This document shows, piece by piece, positions 46,172 through 54,630 of a DNA stretch of 64,000 nt; the first letter of the stretch is position 1, and each line of letters begins with the position of its first letter. Made by a program: the position numbers and the translations under genes. The notes under the pieces were generated by a model, which ran no database searches, was not told the DNA's origin, and worked only from the letters and a program-made list of their open reading frames with translations. This DNA comes from Coriobacteriaceae bacterium (GTDB lineage Bacteria > Actinomycetota > Coriobacteriia > Coriobacteriales > Coriobacteriaceae): positions 744,001-808,000 of the forward strand of contig DAJPFV010000001.1 in assembly GCA_025993015.1 (NCBI GenBank), given 5' to 3'.

Positions 46172-46768
46172 ATGGACAAGGCTGAGTTGCGGCGGGCGGT
46201 GATTGCCCAGCGCGATGCTCTTGATTTGGACTTGCGGGCGGCGAAGTCTGCTGATATCTGTGCGCGGCTGGTTGAGCTGCTGGGCCGCTTGGATGCCGCG
46301 GCGCCGCGCATCGTTGCCGTCTATGCCGCGATGGGTTCCGAGGCAGACCCTGCCGCGTTTGCCGCTGCGGCCGCCGTGCGCGGCTGGCGCGTAGCCTATC
46401 CGTGCATGCTCTCGGCAATTGATGCCGCAGCTTGTGGCCAGCGCATGTGTATGCGGGCAGTTGCCGCCGACGATGCGTCCGCGGCTCCGTTTATCGCCCA
46501 CCCTACGCGGGCCTTTGCGGCCACGGACATCGACAGCGACCGCTTCCCCATCGTGCCTGCCGAGGCTCTCGACATGATTGTTGTGCCGCTCGTGTCCTTC
46601 GACCAAACCGGCGCGCGCCTGGGCTACGGCGGCGGTTGCTATGACCGCTATCTGCCCATGCTCTCGCCCGCATGCCAAATCATCGGCATCGCCTTTGACG
46701 AGCAGCGTGTCGACCGCGTTCCCACCGACGCTCACGACCTGCCGCTACCCCACATCATCAGCGCCTAA
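46172..46768 (+). CDS. 5-formyltetrahydrofolate cyclo-ligase
   Basis: Converts 5-formyl-THF to 5,10-methenyl-THF with ATP, recovering folate from a storage form. The 198 residues have the family length. The N-terminus KAELRRAVIAQRDAL is followed by VAVYAAMGSEAD, DMIVVPLVSFDQTGARLGYGGGCYDRYL (the ATP/folate signature) and IIGIAFDEQ near the end. The ATG at 46172 is preceded by GAGGAGG and by a conserved leader hairpin. It converges on metA. Confidence 0.93.
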   Translation: MDKAELRRAVIAQRDALDLDLRAAKSADICARLVELLGRLDAAAPRIVAVYAAMGSEADPAAFAAAAAVRGWRVAYPCMLSAIDAAACGQRMCMRAVAADDASAAPFIAHPTRAFAATDIDSDRFPIVPAEALDMIVVPLVSFDQTGARLGYGGGCYDRYLPMLSPACQIIGIAFDEQRVDRVPTDAHDLPLPHIISA

Positions 46769-46810
46769 TCGCCGCCATATCAGCCACGGCTACAGCAGTA
46801 CCATCGCAGC

Positions 46811-47737
46811 CTAGTGCTCCTCGCCGGCGCAGGCCAGGTCGTAGGGCGTGGTCTGGTAGACGTAGTAGTTGAGCCAGTTGGTGTAGAACAGCTGAGCTTG
46901 GCTGCGCCAGACGTTGCGCGGCTCGGCGGAGGGGTCGTCACCCGGAAAGTAGTGCGCCGGCACCTCCGGGTTGAGCCCGCGCTTCACATCGCGCTCGTAC
47001 TCCAGGCGCAGCGTATCGGTGTCGTACTCGGGATGGCCAAAGACAAAGAAGCGACGGCTGTCGGTCGACTTGACGATGTACAGGCCCACCTCGTCGGACA
47101 CGGCCACGACCTCAAGCTGCGGCTCGGCCTCCACGTCCTCGCGGCGCACGTCGGTGTTGCGCGAATGTACGGCATAGAAGCGGTCGTCAAAGCCGCGGAC
47201 CAGCGGGCTTTGCGGCTTCACCAGATAATGCTCGAACACGCCGCTCGCCTTTGCCGGCAGGTCGTACTTCTGGATGCCGTAATGATGGTACAGCCCTGCC
47301 TGCGCGCCCCAACAAATGTGCAGCGTAGAGTGCACGTGCGTGGTGGACCAATCCATGATCTGGCAGAGCTCGGGCCAGTAGTCGACCTCCTCGAACGGCA
47401 TCTGCTCCACCGGCGCGCCCGTGATGATCAGGCCGTCGTAGTGGATGTCGCGGATGTCGTCGAACGTGCGGTAGAACGTCTCCAGGTGGCCGGCGCTCAC
47501 GTGCGTGGCCTCGTGCGTCTTGGTGCGCAGCAGGTCCACCTCCACCTGCAGCGGCGTGTTGGAGAGCTTGCGCATGATCTGCGTCTCAGTGGCGATCTTA
47601 GTGGGCATGAGGTTGAGGATGAGCACGCGCAGCGGACGGATGTCCTGGTGCAGCGCGCGGTACTCGGTCATGACAAAGATGTTCTCGCTCTCGAGCTGCG
47701 CGGCTGCAGGGAGAGCGTCGGGGATACGAATGGGCAT
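46811..47737 (-). CDS. metA: homoserine O-acyltransferase MetA, acetyl-CoA type
   Basis: Activates homoserine for methionine synthesis. The 308 residues fit the family: MPIRIPDALPA, RPLRVLILNLMPTKIATETQ, the nucleophile ICWGAQAGLYHHYG (Cys), catalytic FGHPEYD with His and Glu. In the acyl-CoA pocket the sequence reads TGAPVEQMPFEEVDYW; Glu at this site is known to select acetyl-CoA, while Gly selects succinyl-CoA. So O-acetylhomoserine is the likely product. GGAGCATCC precedes the ATG. No SAM riboswitch is seen upstream. Confidence 0.93.
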   Translation of the reverse strand: MPIRIPDALPAAAQLESENIFVMTEYRALHQDIRPLRVLILNLMPTKIATETQIMRKLSNTPLQVEVDLLRTKTHEATHVSAGHLETFYRTFDDIRDIHYDGLIITGAPVEQMPFEEVDYWPELCQIMDWSTTHVHSTLHICWGAQAGLYHHYGIQKYDLPAKASGVFEHYLVKPQSPLVRGFDDRFYAVHSRNTDVRREDVEAEPQLEVVAVSDEVGLYIVKSTDSRRFFVFGHPEYDTDTLRLEYERDVKRGLNPEVPAHYFPGDDPSAEPRNVWRSQAQLFYTNWLNYYVYQTTPYDLACAGEEH

Positions 47738-47840
47738 GGATGCTCCTTACGAGTCAGTTACAGCTATGGTACAACGACCGGCCCCATCCGCGCGAGCGCA
47801 TCGCCCAGCGATGCCGTCAACGGCCCAAATCACTCCAAAA

Positions 47841-47870
47841 GTAGAGATTAAGGCATGTCCCAAAATCTAC
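47841..47870 (-). repeat. GGGACATGCC hairpin, copy 2
   Basis: Minus strand GTAGATTTTGGGACATGCC then TTAATCTCTAC. It repeats the loop and stem of 45100-45132 but lies in the divergent metA/dehydrogenase promoter region, where no terminator is needed. Confidence 0.7.
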
Positions 47871-47947
47871 GGCACTTTAGCCTAGCAAAGTAACAGCAGG
47901 ACGCTACAATGGTTCGACGCGAAAAACTCGGCCGAAAGGATACATAT

Positions 47948-48925
47948 ATGTACCAGACGCGTAAGATCGGTGTGGTCGGCCAGGGCCACGTAGGAGCACA
48001 TGTTGCCAACAGTCTGCTCATGCAGGGCATTGCCGATGAGCTGTACCTGTGCGATATCAACCAGGCCAAGGTGACGTCCGAGGTCCAGGACCTGCGCGAC
48101 TCCCTTTCGTTTGTCCCGTACAACACCAAGATCGTCAACTGCTACGACCACTACGAGGAGCTTGCCTGCTGCGACGTCATCGTCAACGCCGCCGGCAAGG
48201 TCGCGCTGGCCGCCGGCAACCGCGACGGCGAGCTGTTCTTTACCACCGACGCCGCCCGCACCTTTGCCAAGCGCATCGTCGACGCCGGCTTTGATGGCAT
48301 CTTCGTGAGCATCTCCAACCCCTGCGACGTCGTGTGCACCGAGCTGTGGCACCTGACCGGCTACGATCCCAAGAAGATCATCGGCTCGGGCTGCGGCCTG
48401 GACTCCGCCCGCCTGCGCACCGAGATCTCCAAGAAGGTCGGCGTGAGCCCCAAGTCCATCGACGCCTACATGATCGGCGAGCACGGCTTTAGCCAGCTGG
48501 CCGCCTTTAAGGCCGCAACCATCGCCGGCAAGAGCCTTAACGAGCTTCAGGCCGAGAACCCCGACAAGTACGCCTTTGACCACATGGAGGTCGAGGAGCT
48601 CGCGCGCAAGGGCGGCTACGTAACCTACCAGGGCAAACAGTGCACCGAGTACGCCGTCGCCAACTCCGCCGCGCGCGTTTGCGCCGCCGTGCTGCATAAC
48701 GAGCACGCCGTGCTTTCCGCCTCCACGCTCATGACCGGCCAGTATGGCGAGGAGGGCATCTTCACCTCCCTGCCGTGCGCGATCGGTGCCGAGGGCGTCG
48801 AGGAGGTCTACACGCTGGACCTGTCCGAGCACGAGCTCGAGGGCTTCCACAAGAGCTGCCAGCACATCCGCGACAACATCGCCCAGCTCGACTGGTGGGA
48901 CGCCGAGGCCTACGACGCGAAGTAG
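47948..48925 (+). CDS. L-2-hydroxyacid dehydrogenase (LDH/HicDH-like)
   Basis: A 325-residue NAD-dependent enzyme of the LDH/MDH superfamily. GQGHVGAHVAN binds NAD, D in LYLCDIN reads NADH ribose, SNPCDVV carries the catalytic Asp, and IGEHGFSQ the catalytic His. The mobile loop is NAAGKVALAAGNRDGEL. The Arg is present, but the specificity position is hydrophobic rather than Gln (lactate) or Arg (malate), closer to L-2-hydroxyisocaproate dehydrogenases. The ATG at 47948 follows AAAGGA; a TACAAT -10 candidate sits at 47905. Confidence 0.85.
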   Translation: MYQTRKIGVVGQGHVGAHVANSLLMQGIADELYLCDINQAKVTSEVQDLRDSLSFVPYNTKIVNCYDHYEELACCDVIVNAAGKVALAAGNRDGELFFTTDAARTFAKRIVDAGFDGIFVSISNPCDVVCTELWHLTGYDPKKIIGSGCGLDSARLRTEISKKVGVSPKSIDAYMIGEHGFSQLAAFKAATIAGKSLNELQAENPDKYAFDHMEVEELARKGGYVTYQGKQCTEYAVANSAARVCAAVLHNEHAVLSASTLMTGQYGEEGIFTSLPCAIGAEGVEEVYTLDLSEHELEGFHKSCQHIRDNIAQLDWWDAEAYDAK

Positions 48926-48964
48926 GCCGCCGCTTGACGCGACACCTCGCTCATACGGACGCTA

Positions 48965-49010
48965 TGCAAAGCGGGCCGCGCCGGAAATCCCCGGCACGGC
49001 CCGCTTTTTG
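48965..49010 (+). terminator. terminator of the dehydrogenase gene
   Basis: AAAGCGGGCCG-GCCGG pairs with CCGGC-CGGCCCGCTTT, then TTTGG. It may also serve the convergent SIS gene. Confidence 0.85.
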
Positions 49011-49058
49011 GCTCATGCGACACGCTCGCGAATCGAAGGTGAATGCTTTTCCCGTTAC

Positions 49059-50027
49059 CTAGTACTGCTCGATGCCCATGTAGCGACGAATCTCGGGGCT
49101 GTGGTCGAACACCTTGCCGCGGGCGGCGCGCAGCTCGCAGCTCATGTTGTAGAAGAAGATCGGCTCCAGGAACGAACGCACGCTGGCAGGCACTTCGCCC
49201 ACGCCGTACTCGAGCGCATCGAGCACCATGACTGTATCGGTGTGCGTGTTGAGGAACGCCAGCGCGCGCTCCTCCATGGGGCGGCACTCGCCCGATCCGA
49301 GCTGCACAAAGTAGAACACGCCGGGCTCGGTGGCTTCGAACGGGCCGTGGAAGTACTCGCCGGAGTGGATGTAGCAGCAGTGCTGCCACTGCATCTCCAT
49401 GAGCGAGCAGATCGCCATGGCATAGGTCTGGCTAAAGTTGGGACCGGAGCCCAGGATATAGAAGAACTTGTGCTGCTGGCAGAGCTCGGCAAAGCGGGCG
49501 CCCAGCTCGGCGTTGACCTTCTCACGGGCGGCGGGCAGCAGCGCATCCATCTGCTTGAGGCCCTCATACATGTCGGCGAGTGACTCGTAGCCTTCCTGCT
49601 GGTCGAGCAACTCGGCGGCGATCAGAGCGCCAATGCCCTGCGGCACCTCGGCCTGCGACACGCCCTCACCCCACGGATAGACCCAGGTAGTCCACTTGCC
49701 GTTGTCGATCTTTGAGCCCTCGCAGTCGGTAAGGGCAATGACCTCGGCACCGGCGGCCAGCGCCATCTCGCAGCCGTCGACGACCTCCTGCGTGTTGCCG
49801 CTGTGGCTGCAGGCGATGACGAGCGACTTCTCGCCAAGACTCTTGGGAGCCATCAGGCAAAACTCGCGTGCCGTGTAGACCGTCGAGGTAAACGTGGTGG
49901 CCTCACGCTTGAGCAGCTCGTTGGCCGGCATGAGATCGATCATCGAACCGCCGCAAGCGATCCAAAAGACGTTCTCGATCTTGCCCTTGCGCTCGATAAT
50001 TTCCTGAATCAGATCATGTGCGTTCAT
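49059..50027 (-). CDS. SIS-domain deglycase-like protein 1 (FrlB/GfrE type)
   Basis: A 322-residue protein with two SIS (phosphosugar isomerase) domains. IACGGSMIDLMPA and ACSHSGNTQEVVDG bind phosphosugar. HSGEYFHGPFE corresponds to the catalytic loop of the GlmS isomerase family. It ends RRYMGIEQY. Family members deglycate fructoselysine-6-P or similar Amadori phosphates. AGGAGG precedes the ATG. Two 17-bp direct repeats lie in the 144 nt to the GntR gene upstream, with which it is probably cotranscribed or co-regulated. Confidence 0.82.
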   Translation of the reverse strand: MNAHDLIQEIIERKGKIENVFWIACGGSMIDLMPANELLKREATTFTSTVYTAREFCLMAPKSLGEKSLVIACSHSGNTQEVVDGCEMALAAGAEVIALTDCEGSKIDNGKWTTWVYPWGEGVSQAEVPQGIGALIAAELLDQQEGYESLADMYEGLKQMDALLPAAREKVNAELGARFAELCQQHKFFYILGSGPNFSQTYAMAICSLMEMQWQHCCYIHSGEYFHGPFEATEPGVFYFVQLGSGECRPMEERALAFLNTHTDTVMVLDALEYGVGEVPASVRSFLEPIFFYNMSCELRAARGKVFDHSPEIRRYMGIEQY

Positions 50028-50083
50028 GCTGATGCCCCTCCTTGTGTGGCGGCTTTTGGCGACGGCTGCTCGTACCTGCTGTC

Positions 50084-50162
50084 GTTCTATGTTGTTCTAT
50101 ATATACCACGCATGCAGCCACGGTGGAAGCCATTGCGGTAAATTTGTTCCATGTTGTTCTAT
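50084..50162. promoter_or_regulatory. pair of 17-bp direct repeats before SIS gene 1
   Basis: GTTCTATGTTGTTCTAT at 50084-50100 and GTTCCATGTTGTTCTAT at 50146-50162 (16 of 17 identical), 62 bp apart. TATATATACC adjoins the first. They are candidate operators of the adjacent GntR regulator. Confidence 0.55.
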
Positions 50163-50171
50163 TCGTGAACG

Positions 50172-50927
50172 TTAGATGTCGAACACGTAGCGCGAGCCCA
50201 CGATCTTTTGACGACCGAGCAGCAGGGGCCGCTCGTCCTCATCGGTAAAGTAGGCCTCCATATAGAAGAGCGGCTCGCCGACCGGCACCTCCAGCAGCGG
50301 GGCCGTCTGAGTATCGGCAAGCGCAATCTCCACGGTGCAGGGGTCGGACTTGAGCGGCGCGCGACCCGAATGCTCGGCAACGAGCGCAAAGATTGAGTTA
50401 TCGGTGAGGTCCTCGTCGGCCAGCGTCTGCAGGTAGGGATGGTCGGCGAGCACAAAGGCGTTGTTCTCGAGCATGACGGGGATGCCGTCGGCCGTGCGCA
50501 CGCGCTCGACCACGATAAGCTCGCAGCCGGGCTCCACGCCAAAGAACGCCGCATCCTCGTGCGTCGCCGCGACCACCGTGCGCGACACCAGACGCGCACC
50601 CGGCACCATGTCGTTGGCAGCACAACCCTCAGTAAAGCTCTGGACGTCACCCTTCTGGCGAATCTTGCGCTTGAGCTTGGGGGCGCACACAAACGTGCCC
50701 CTCCCCTGCTGGCGGTTGAGATACCCCGCGCGCGACAGCTCCTCGATGGCACGGCGCACGGTGATGCGCCCCACGCCGTAGGACTTCGCGAGCTCCATCT
50801 CGGAAGGAATGCGCGAGCCGGCCGCGTACACGCCGCGTGCGATCTCGCCTTTCAGGTCGTCCATAACCTGCTGATACAGCGGCACGGCGGATGCGCCAGA
50901 GCGGTCGGTTTTATCGTCGAATGCCAT
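50172..50927 (-). CDS. GntR/HutC (UTRA) regulator 1
   Basis: A 251-residue repressor. The N-terminal winged helix (PLYQQVMDDLKGEIARGVYAAGSRIPSEMELAKSYGVGRITVRRAIEELSRAGYL) is followed by a UTRA effector domain ending GRQKIVGSRYVFDI. UTRA regulators of sugar-amine operons sense phosphosugars. The ATG has GGAGC upstream and lies 2 nt after the recQ stop, so it is translationally coupled to recQ. It shares its domain layout and C-terminal VGSRYV with regulator 2. Confidence 0.88.
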   Translation of the reverse strand: MAFDDKTDRSGASAVPLYQQVMDDLKGEIARGVYAAGSRIPSEMELAKSYGVGRITVRRAIEELSRAGYLNRQQGRGTFVCAPKLKRKIRQKGDVQSFTEGCAANDMVPGARLVSRTVVAATHEDAAFFGVEPGCELIVVERVRTADGIPVMLENNAFVLADHPYLQTLADEDLTDNSIFALVAEHSGRAPLKSDPCTVEIALADTQTAPLLEVPVGEPLFYMEAYFTDEDERPLLLGRQKIVGSRYVFDI

Positions 50928-50929
50928 CG

Positions 50930-52912
50930 TTATGCTCCATTCCGTGCATGCTCGGACTCAAACTCTTCAATCGCCGCCATAAACTGCTCGCCAAAGGCGT
51001 CGGCCTTTTTCTCGCCGATGCCGTTGACCTGGATAAGCTCGTCGCGCGTCTGTGGGCGTAGGCGGCACAGGCCGCGCAGGGCCTTGTCGGAAAAGACCAT
51101 GTACGGCGCCATCTCCAGCTCCGTCGAGATCTCCTTGCGGAGGGCACGCAGGCGCTCGAACAGCTCGGCATCGTCGCCAACACGCGGGCGCTGATCCAGC
51201 TCGGCCTCCTCGCGCAGCAGATCGACGGCGCGGCGGGCGCGGGCCGAGGCCTTGCGCTTGGACGCACGACGCTTAACGGTAAAGGCAAACACCTCGTCCT
51301 CGACCTCGCCGGCGCGCGGGCCCAGTCCCACGACCGGGTACTGCCCCTGCGAGGTAGCCAAATAGCCGCGCCCGCACAGCTGCCCGATGATGTCCTTAAT
51401 GCGTCCGACCGATTCGCTCGACAGCTCACCATAGCCACTGTCCTGATCCAGGTTCATCTGGCGAATGCGCTCGGTGTTGCCGCCGTGGAGCACGTCGGCG
51501 ATCAGCGACTTGCCAAAGCGCATGGGGCGCGTGGCCACATAGCGCACGGCGGCGCGGGCCATGTCGGTGACGTCCTCGACCTCGAACTGCGTGAGGCAAT
51601 TGCTGCAGTTGCCGCAGCCCTCGGCGTCATCCGTGGCGGTGGCGCCCGCACCAGCCGCAGCAGCATGCTCGGCCGCGGCCTCGTCGCCAAAGTAGCGCAG
51701 CATGTATTCGCGCAGACAGCCGGTGGTATTACAGTAGCCCTCCATCTGGCTGAGCAGGCGATATCGATTCTGGAGTGCCCACGCGCGCTGCTCATCGTCA
51801 AGCGCCTCGTCGGCAGCGTCGCCGCGATCGATCAAAAAGCGGCGCATGCGAAAATCGTTGCCGTTCCACAGCAAATGGCAGCTGGCCGGGTCGCCATCGC
51901 GACCGGCGCGGCCCGCCTCCTGGTAGTAGGCCTCGATGCTCTCGGGCACGTTGTTATGGATCACGTAGCGCACGTTAGGCTTGTCGATACCCATGCCAAA
52001 GGCGTTGGTGGCAACCATCACCTGGGTATCGTCGTCGATAAAGGCGCGCTGGCTTTGACGACGGGCGTCGTTGCCCATGCCGGCATGGTAGCGGCCAACG
52101 CGAATGCCGCTGGGGCCCAGCGCCTCGGCAAGCTCACCTGCCAGCGCATCGACCGTCTTGCGGGTCGAGCAATACACGATGCCGCTCTCGCTCGAATGCG
52201 CAATCACATAGTCGCGCACCCACGCGGCCTTGGCCTTGTCGCCCATCTCCTCGCAGCCAAAGTAGAGGTTCTTGCGATCGAAGCCCGTCACCACCGTCGC
52301 GGGGTTTTGCAGGCCGAGCATCTGCTGAATGTCCGCACGCACGCGCTCGGTCGCCGTGGCGGTAAAGGCCGCCACGATGGGGCGCTGCGGCAGGGAATCG
52401 ATGAACTCGCGAATCTGCAGGTAGGCGGGGCGGAAATCCTGGCCCCATTGACTCACGCAGTGGGCCTCGTCAATGGCCACGAGCGGCACGCCAATGCCGG
52501 CAGAACTCGCGGCCTCCTGCGCAAAGGCTAAAAAGCGCGGCTCGAGCAAGCGCTCGGGCGCCACGTACATAAGCTGGTAGCGGCCCTCGCGCGCCCGCTT
52601 GAGCACAGTGTTTTGCTGGGCCGGAGTAAGACTGGAGTTGAGATAGCTGGGCCGCGCGCCCGCCGCAAGCAACGCACGGGTCTGGTCCTCCATAAGCGAC
52701 AGCAGCGGACTCACCACAAAGGTGATGCCGGGCAGCATGAGCGCGGGCACCTGGTAGCAAATGGACTTGCCGGCGCCCGTGGGCATAACACCCAGCGCAT
52801 CGCGACCGGCAAGGATCGCATCGACCATGCGGTCCTGTCCCGGGCGAAACGAGGTGTAGCCAAAATAGGCGCCGAGCGTGTCGAGCGCCATCTGCTGCAT
52901 GTTATCGGTCAT
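50930..52912 (-). CDS. recQ: ATP-dependent DNA helicase RecQ
   Basis: A 660-residue 3'-5' helicase. Walker A MPTGAGKSICYQVPA, DEAH in AIDEAHCVSQWGQDFRPAY, FTATATERV, GIVYCSTRK and NAFGMGIDKPNVRYVIH, then YYQEAGRAGRDG. The RQC zinc cysteines are in CNTTGCLREYML and CGNCSNC. A C-terminal HRDC domain (LFERLRALRKEISTELEMAPYMVF) completes the bacterial layout. TTAGGAAACC precedes the ATG. Repair and recombination role, apparently heading an operon with GntR 1. Confidence 0.95.
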   Translation of the reverse strand: MTDNMQQMALDTLGAYFGYTSFRPGQDRMVDAILAGRDALGVMPTGAGKSICYQVPALMLPGITFVVSPLLSLMEDQTRALLAAGARPSYLNSSLTPAQQNTVLKRAREGRYQLMYVAPERLLEPRFLAFAQEAASSAGIGVPLVAIDEAHCVSQWGQDFRPAYLQIREFIDSLPQRPIVAAFTATATERVRADIQQMLGLQNPATVVTGFDRKNLYFGCEEMGDKAKAAWVRDYVIAHSSESGIVYCSTRKTVDALAGELAEALGPSGIRVGRYHAGMGNDARRQSQRAFIDDDTQVMVATNAFGMGIDKPNVRYVIHNNVPESIEAYYQEAGRAGRDGDPASCHLLWNGNDFRMRRFLIDRGDAADEALDDEQRAWALQNRYRLLSQMEGYCNTTGCLREYMLRYFGDEAAAEHAAAAGAGATATDDAEGCGNCSNCLTQFEVEDVTDMARAAVRYVATRPMRFGKSLIADVLHGGNTERIRQMNLDQDSGYGELSSESVGRIKDIIGQLCGRGYLATSQGQYPVVGLGPRAGEVEDEVFAFTVKRRASKRKASARARRAVDLLREEAELDQRPRVGDDAELFERLRALRKEISTELEMAPYMVFSDKALRGLCRLRPQTRDELIQVNGIGEKKADAFGEQFMAAIEEFESEHARNGA

Positions 52913-52988
52913 GGTTTCCTAACGTCCAAGTCATCTGCCGCCGATTATACGCCGCCACGCGGACAGCAGCACACGGCCGCCGCCCAGA

Positions 52989-53018
52989 CTAGTCGTTTAA
53001 GAACGCCCCCAACGGCTA
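52989..53018. repeat. dispersed 30-bp GTCCCC repeat, copy 2
   Basis: CTAGTCGTTTAAGAACGCCC then CCAACGGCTA, 26 of 30 identical to 31423-31452. Two further TCCCC-containing stretches (AGTGTCCCCAGGTGCC and AACGTCCCCAAGTGCC) follow up to 53063, just left of the IS element. Nothing else is seen in 52913-53102. Confidence 0.65.
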
Positions 53019-53225
53019 AGGAGTGTCCCCAGGTGCCGACAGAAAAGGAACGTCCCCAAGTGCCGGCCCGGCAACGCCGATGTTTTGGCGCGGACAGACA
53101 CTATGACCCAATCCAAGGGCACTGAAAAGATAGGAGCCCCCGCTCGTGACCGCGGGTCGGGGCTGCGACAATGATGTTGAAGTGCCATAGGCGCAGCCGC
53201 GCCGCAACGAGGTTGGGAGGCTCCC

Positions 53226-54347
53226 ATGCCAAAGTATTCTACCGCGTTCGGGATGGACGTCCACCTGAGGTCGACCACCGTCTGCGCCCTCGACGCGGAC
53301 ACCGGCGAGGCCGTGACGAGGAGGTTCCCCGGCAACCCCTGGGGCGAGATCGCCGGGTGGATGGATGGGTTCCCCGGGCCGTCGCTCGCGGCCTACGAGA
53401 GCGGCTACCTCGGCTTCGCCCCGCAAAGGGAGCTCGCCGGGCTCGGCGTCGAGTGCGTCGTCGCCGCGGTCTCGAAGATCCCCAGGTCGGCCGCCGACTC
53501 GGCCTCCAAGAACGACAGGAACGACGCCGCCAGGATGGCCAAGGCGATACTCGCCCACGACATCTCCCCCGTATGGGTCCCCTCCCCCGAGGTCGAAGGC
53601 ATCAGGGACCTCGCCGGCGCCTACGACGGGGCGACCGCGCGCCTGGCGACCGCCAAGCAGCGGCTGCTCGCCTTCCTCGCAAGGCGGGGGTTCGTCTACG
53701 GCGGCACCACGCCCGCCGGCAACCCGAGGAAGTACTGGACCTACGACTTCCTGAGGTGGCTCGACAAGGTCAGGCCGGAGGACGATGGCGGGGCTCGGAC
53801 GCTCGCCGCCCTGAGGAACGAGGTCGAGGCCGCGGCGGAGGCCCGGGCGGACCTGCTCTCCGAGTACAGGGCGGCCGTGGATGCCAGCCCGATCGCCGCG
53901 GAGGTGGCCGCCCTCCAGTCGATCAAGGGCTGCGCCTTCGCGCTGGCCGCGGCCTTCTCGGCCGAGGTCGGCGACTTCGCGAGGTTCCGCTCCGGAAGGC
54001 AGGTCACGGCCTATTTCGGCCTCGCGCCGAGCCAGAGGTCGAGCGGCGACTCCGTCCGGCTCGGAGGCATCAGCGGTGCGGGCAACGCGCTCGTGAGGAA
54101 GCTGGCCGTTGAGGGTTCATGGTGCTACGCCGCGGCACGGCACCAGCCGAAGCTCATGCCGAGGGACACGGGCGTGCCCCTCGAGATAAGGGTGCACGGG
54201 AGGAAGGGGTCCGAGCGGCTCCTGCGGCGGCGCGAGGAGATGCTCGCCCGCGGCATGCCCGCGGCGAAGGCCAACGCGGCCACCGCGGCCGAGCTCGTGA
54301 GGTGGCTCTGGGCCCTCGGGATGATGTGCCGGGAGGGCGCGGAATAG
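53226..54347 (+). CDS. IS110-family DEDD transposase
   Basis: A 373-residue recombinase. The N-terminal RuvC-like DEDD domain shows GMDVHLRST (Asp), AAYESGY (Glu) and KNDRNDAARMAKAIL (two Asp). The C-terminal Tnp20 domain has LQSIKGCAFALAAAFSAEVGDFARFRSGRQVTAYFGLAPSQRSSG and GGISGAGNALVRKL with the catalytic Ser region. It looks full-length and intact. Arg codons are often AGG and the GC is very high, unlike its neighbours, which use CGC/CGT; this suggests recent transfer. GGGAGG precedes the ATG. Confidence 0.93.
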   Translation: MPKYSTAFGMDVHLRSTTVCALDADTGEAVTRRFPGNPWGEIAGWMDGFPGPSLAAYESGYLGFAPQRELAGLGVECVVAAVSKIPRSAADSASKNDRNDAARMAKAILAHDISPVWVPSPEVEGIRDLAGAYDGATARLATAKQRLLAFLARRGFVYGGTTPAGNPRKYWTYDFLRWLDKVRPEDDGGARTLAALRNEVEAAAEARADLLSEYRAAVDASPIAAEVAALQSIKGCAFALAAAFSAEVGDFARFRSGRQVTAYFGLAPSQRSSGDSVRLGGISGAGNALVRKLAVEGSWCYAAARHQPKLMPRDTGVPLEIRVHGRKGSERLLRRREEMLARGMPAAKANAATAAELVRWLWALGMMCREGAE

Positions 54348-54600
54348 ACATAGCCCCCGTCCCGGCGAGCCGGGCGGCCTTCGGGGATACCCCCTATTTC
54401 GCTGTGCGCGCGGAGCCCTCCGCATGCGCCTCGACAGACTTGGGGAACCCCGCCGAAGGAATGGAGTGCGGGCCGACAGAACGGTATCCGCGGATATGAG
54501 ACTGAGCCGAAGGCGTCGATGACATGCCGGGGGCGGACCGGGACGGGTTAACGGCAGGCCCCGCCGACCGATTGCAAGCGGTCGGCGGGGCCATTGTGGC
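54348..54600 (+). ncRNA. candidate bridge RNA in the IS right end
   Basis: IS110-family recombinases use a structured RNA from their non-coding end to pair donor and target. The right end here is 275 bp long, GC-rich and full of hairpins: GGTATCC/GGATA near 54490, and a perfect 14-bp stem GGCCCCGCCGACCG (54557-54570) with CGGTCGGCGGGGCC (54579-54592). Extent and function are inferred; no promoter was identified. Confidence 0.35.
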
Positions 54601-54630
54601 TCTTGACAGCGGATTGGGTCATATGAGCGA

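Larger units (their letters stand above)
53103..54622 (+). mobile_element. IS110-family element (IS1111-like group)
   Basis: Bounded by the inverted 12-mer ATGACCCAATCC at 53103-53114 and its complement at 54611-54622, about 1520 bp. It holds one transposase gene, a left non-coding end of 123 bp and a right non-coding end of 275 bp. Inverted ends and a longer right end fit the IS1111 group. It inserted between recQ and GntR regulator 2. Confidence 0.8.

Noticed and set aside
47738..47840. SAM riboswitch before metA
   Set aside because: The leader is too short and lacks the core helices; only a hairpin repeat further upstream was found.
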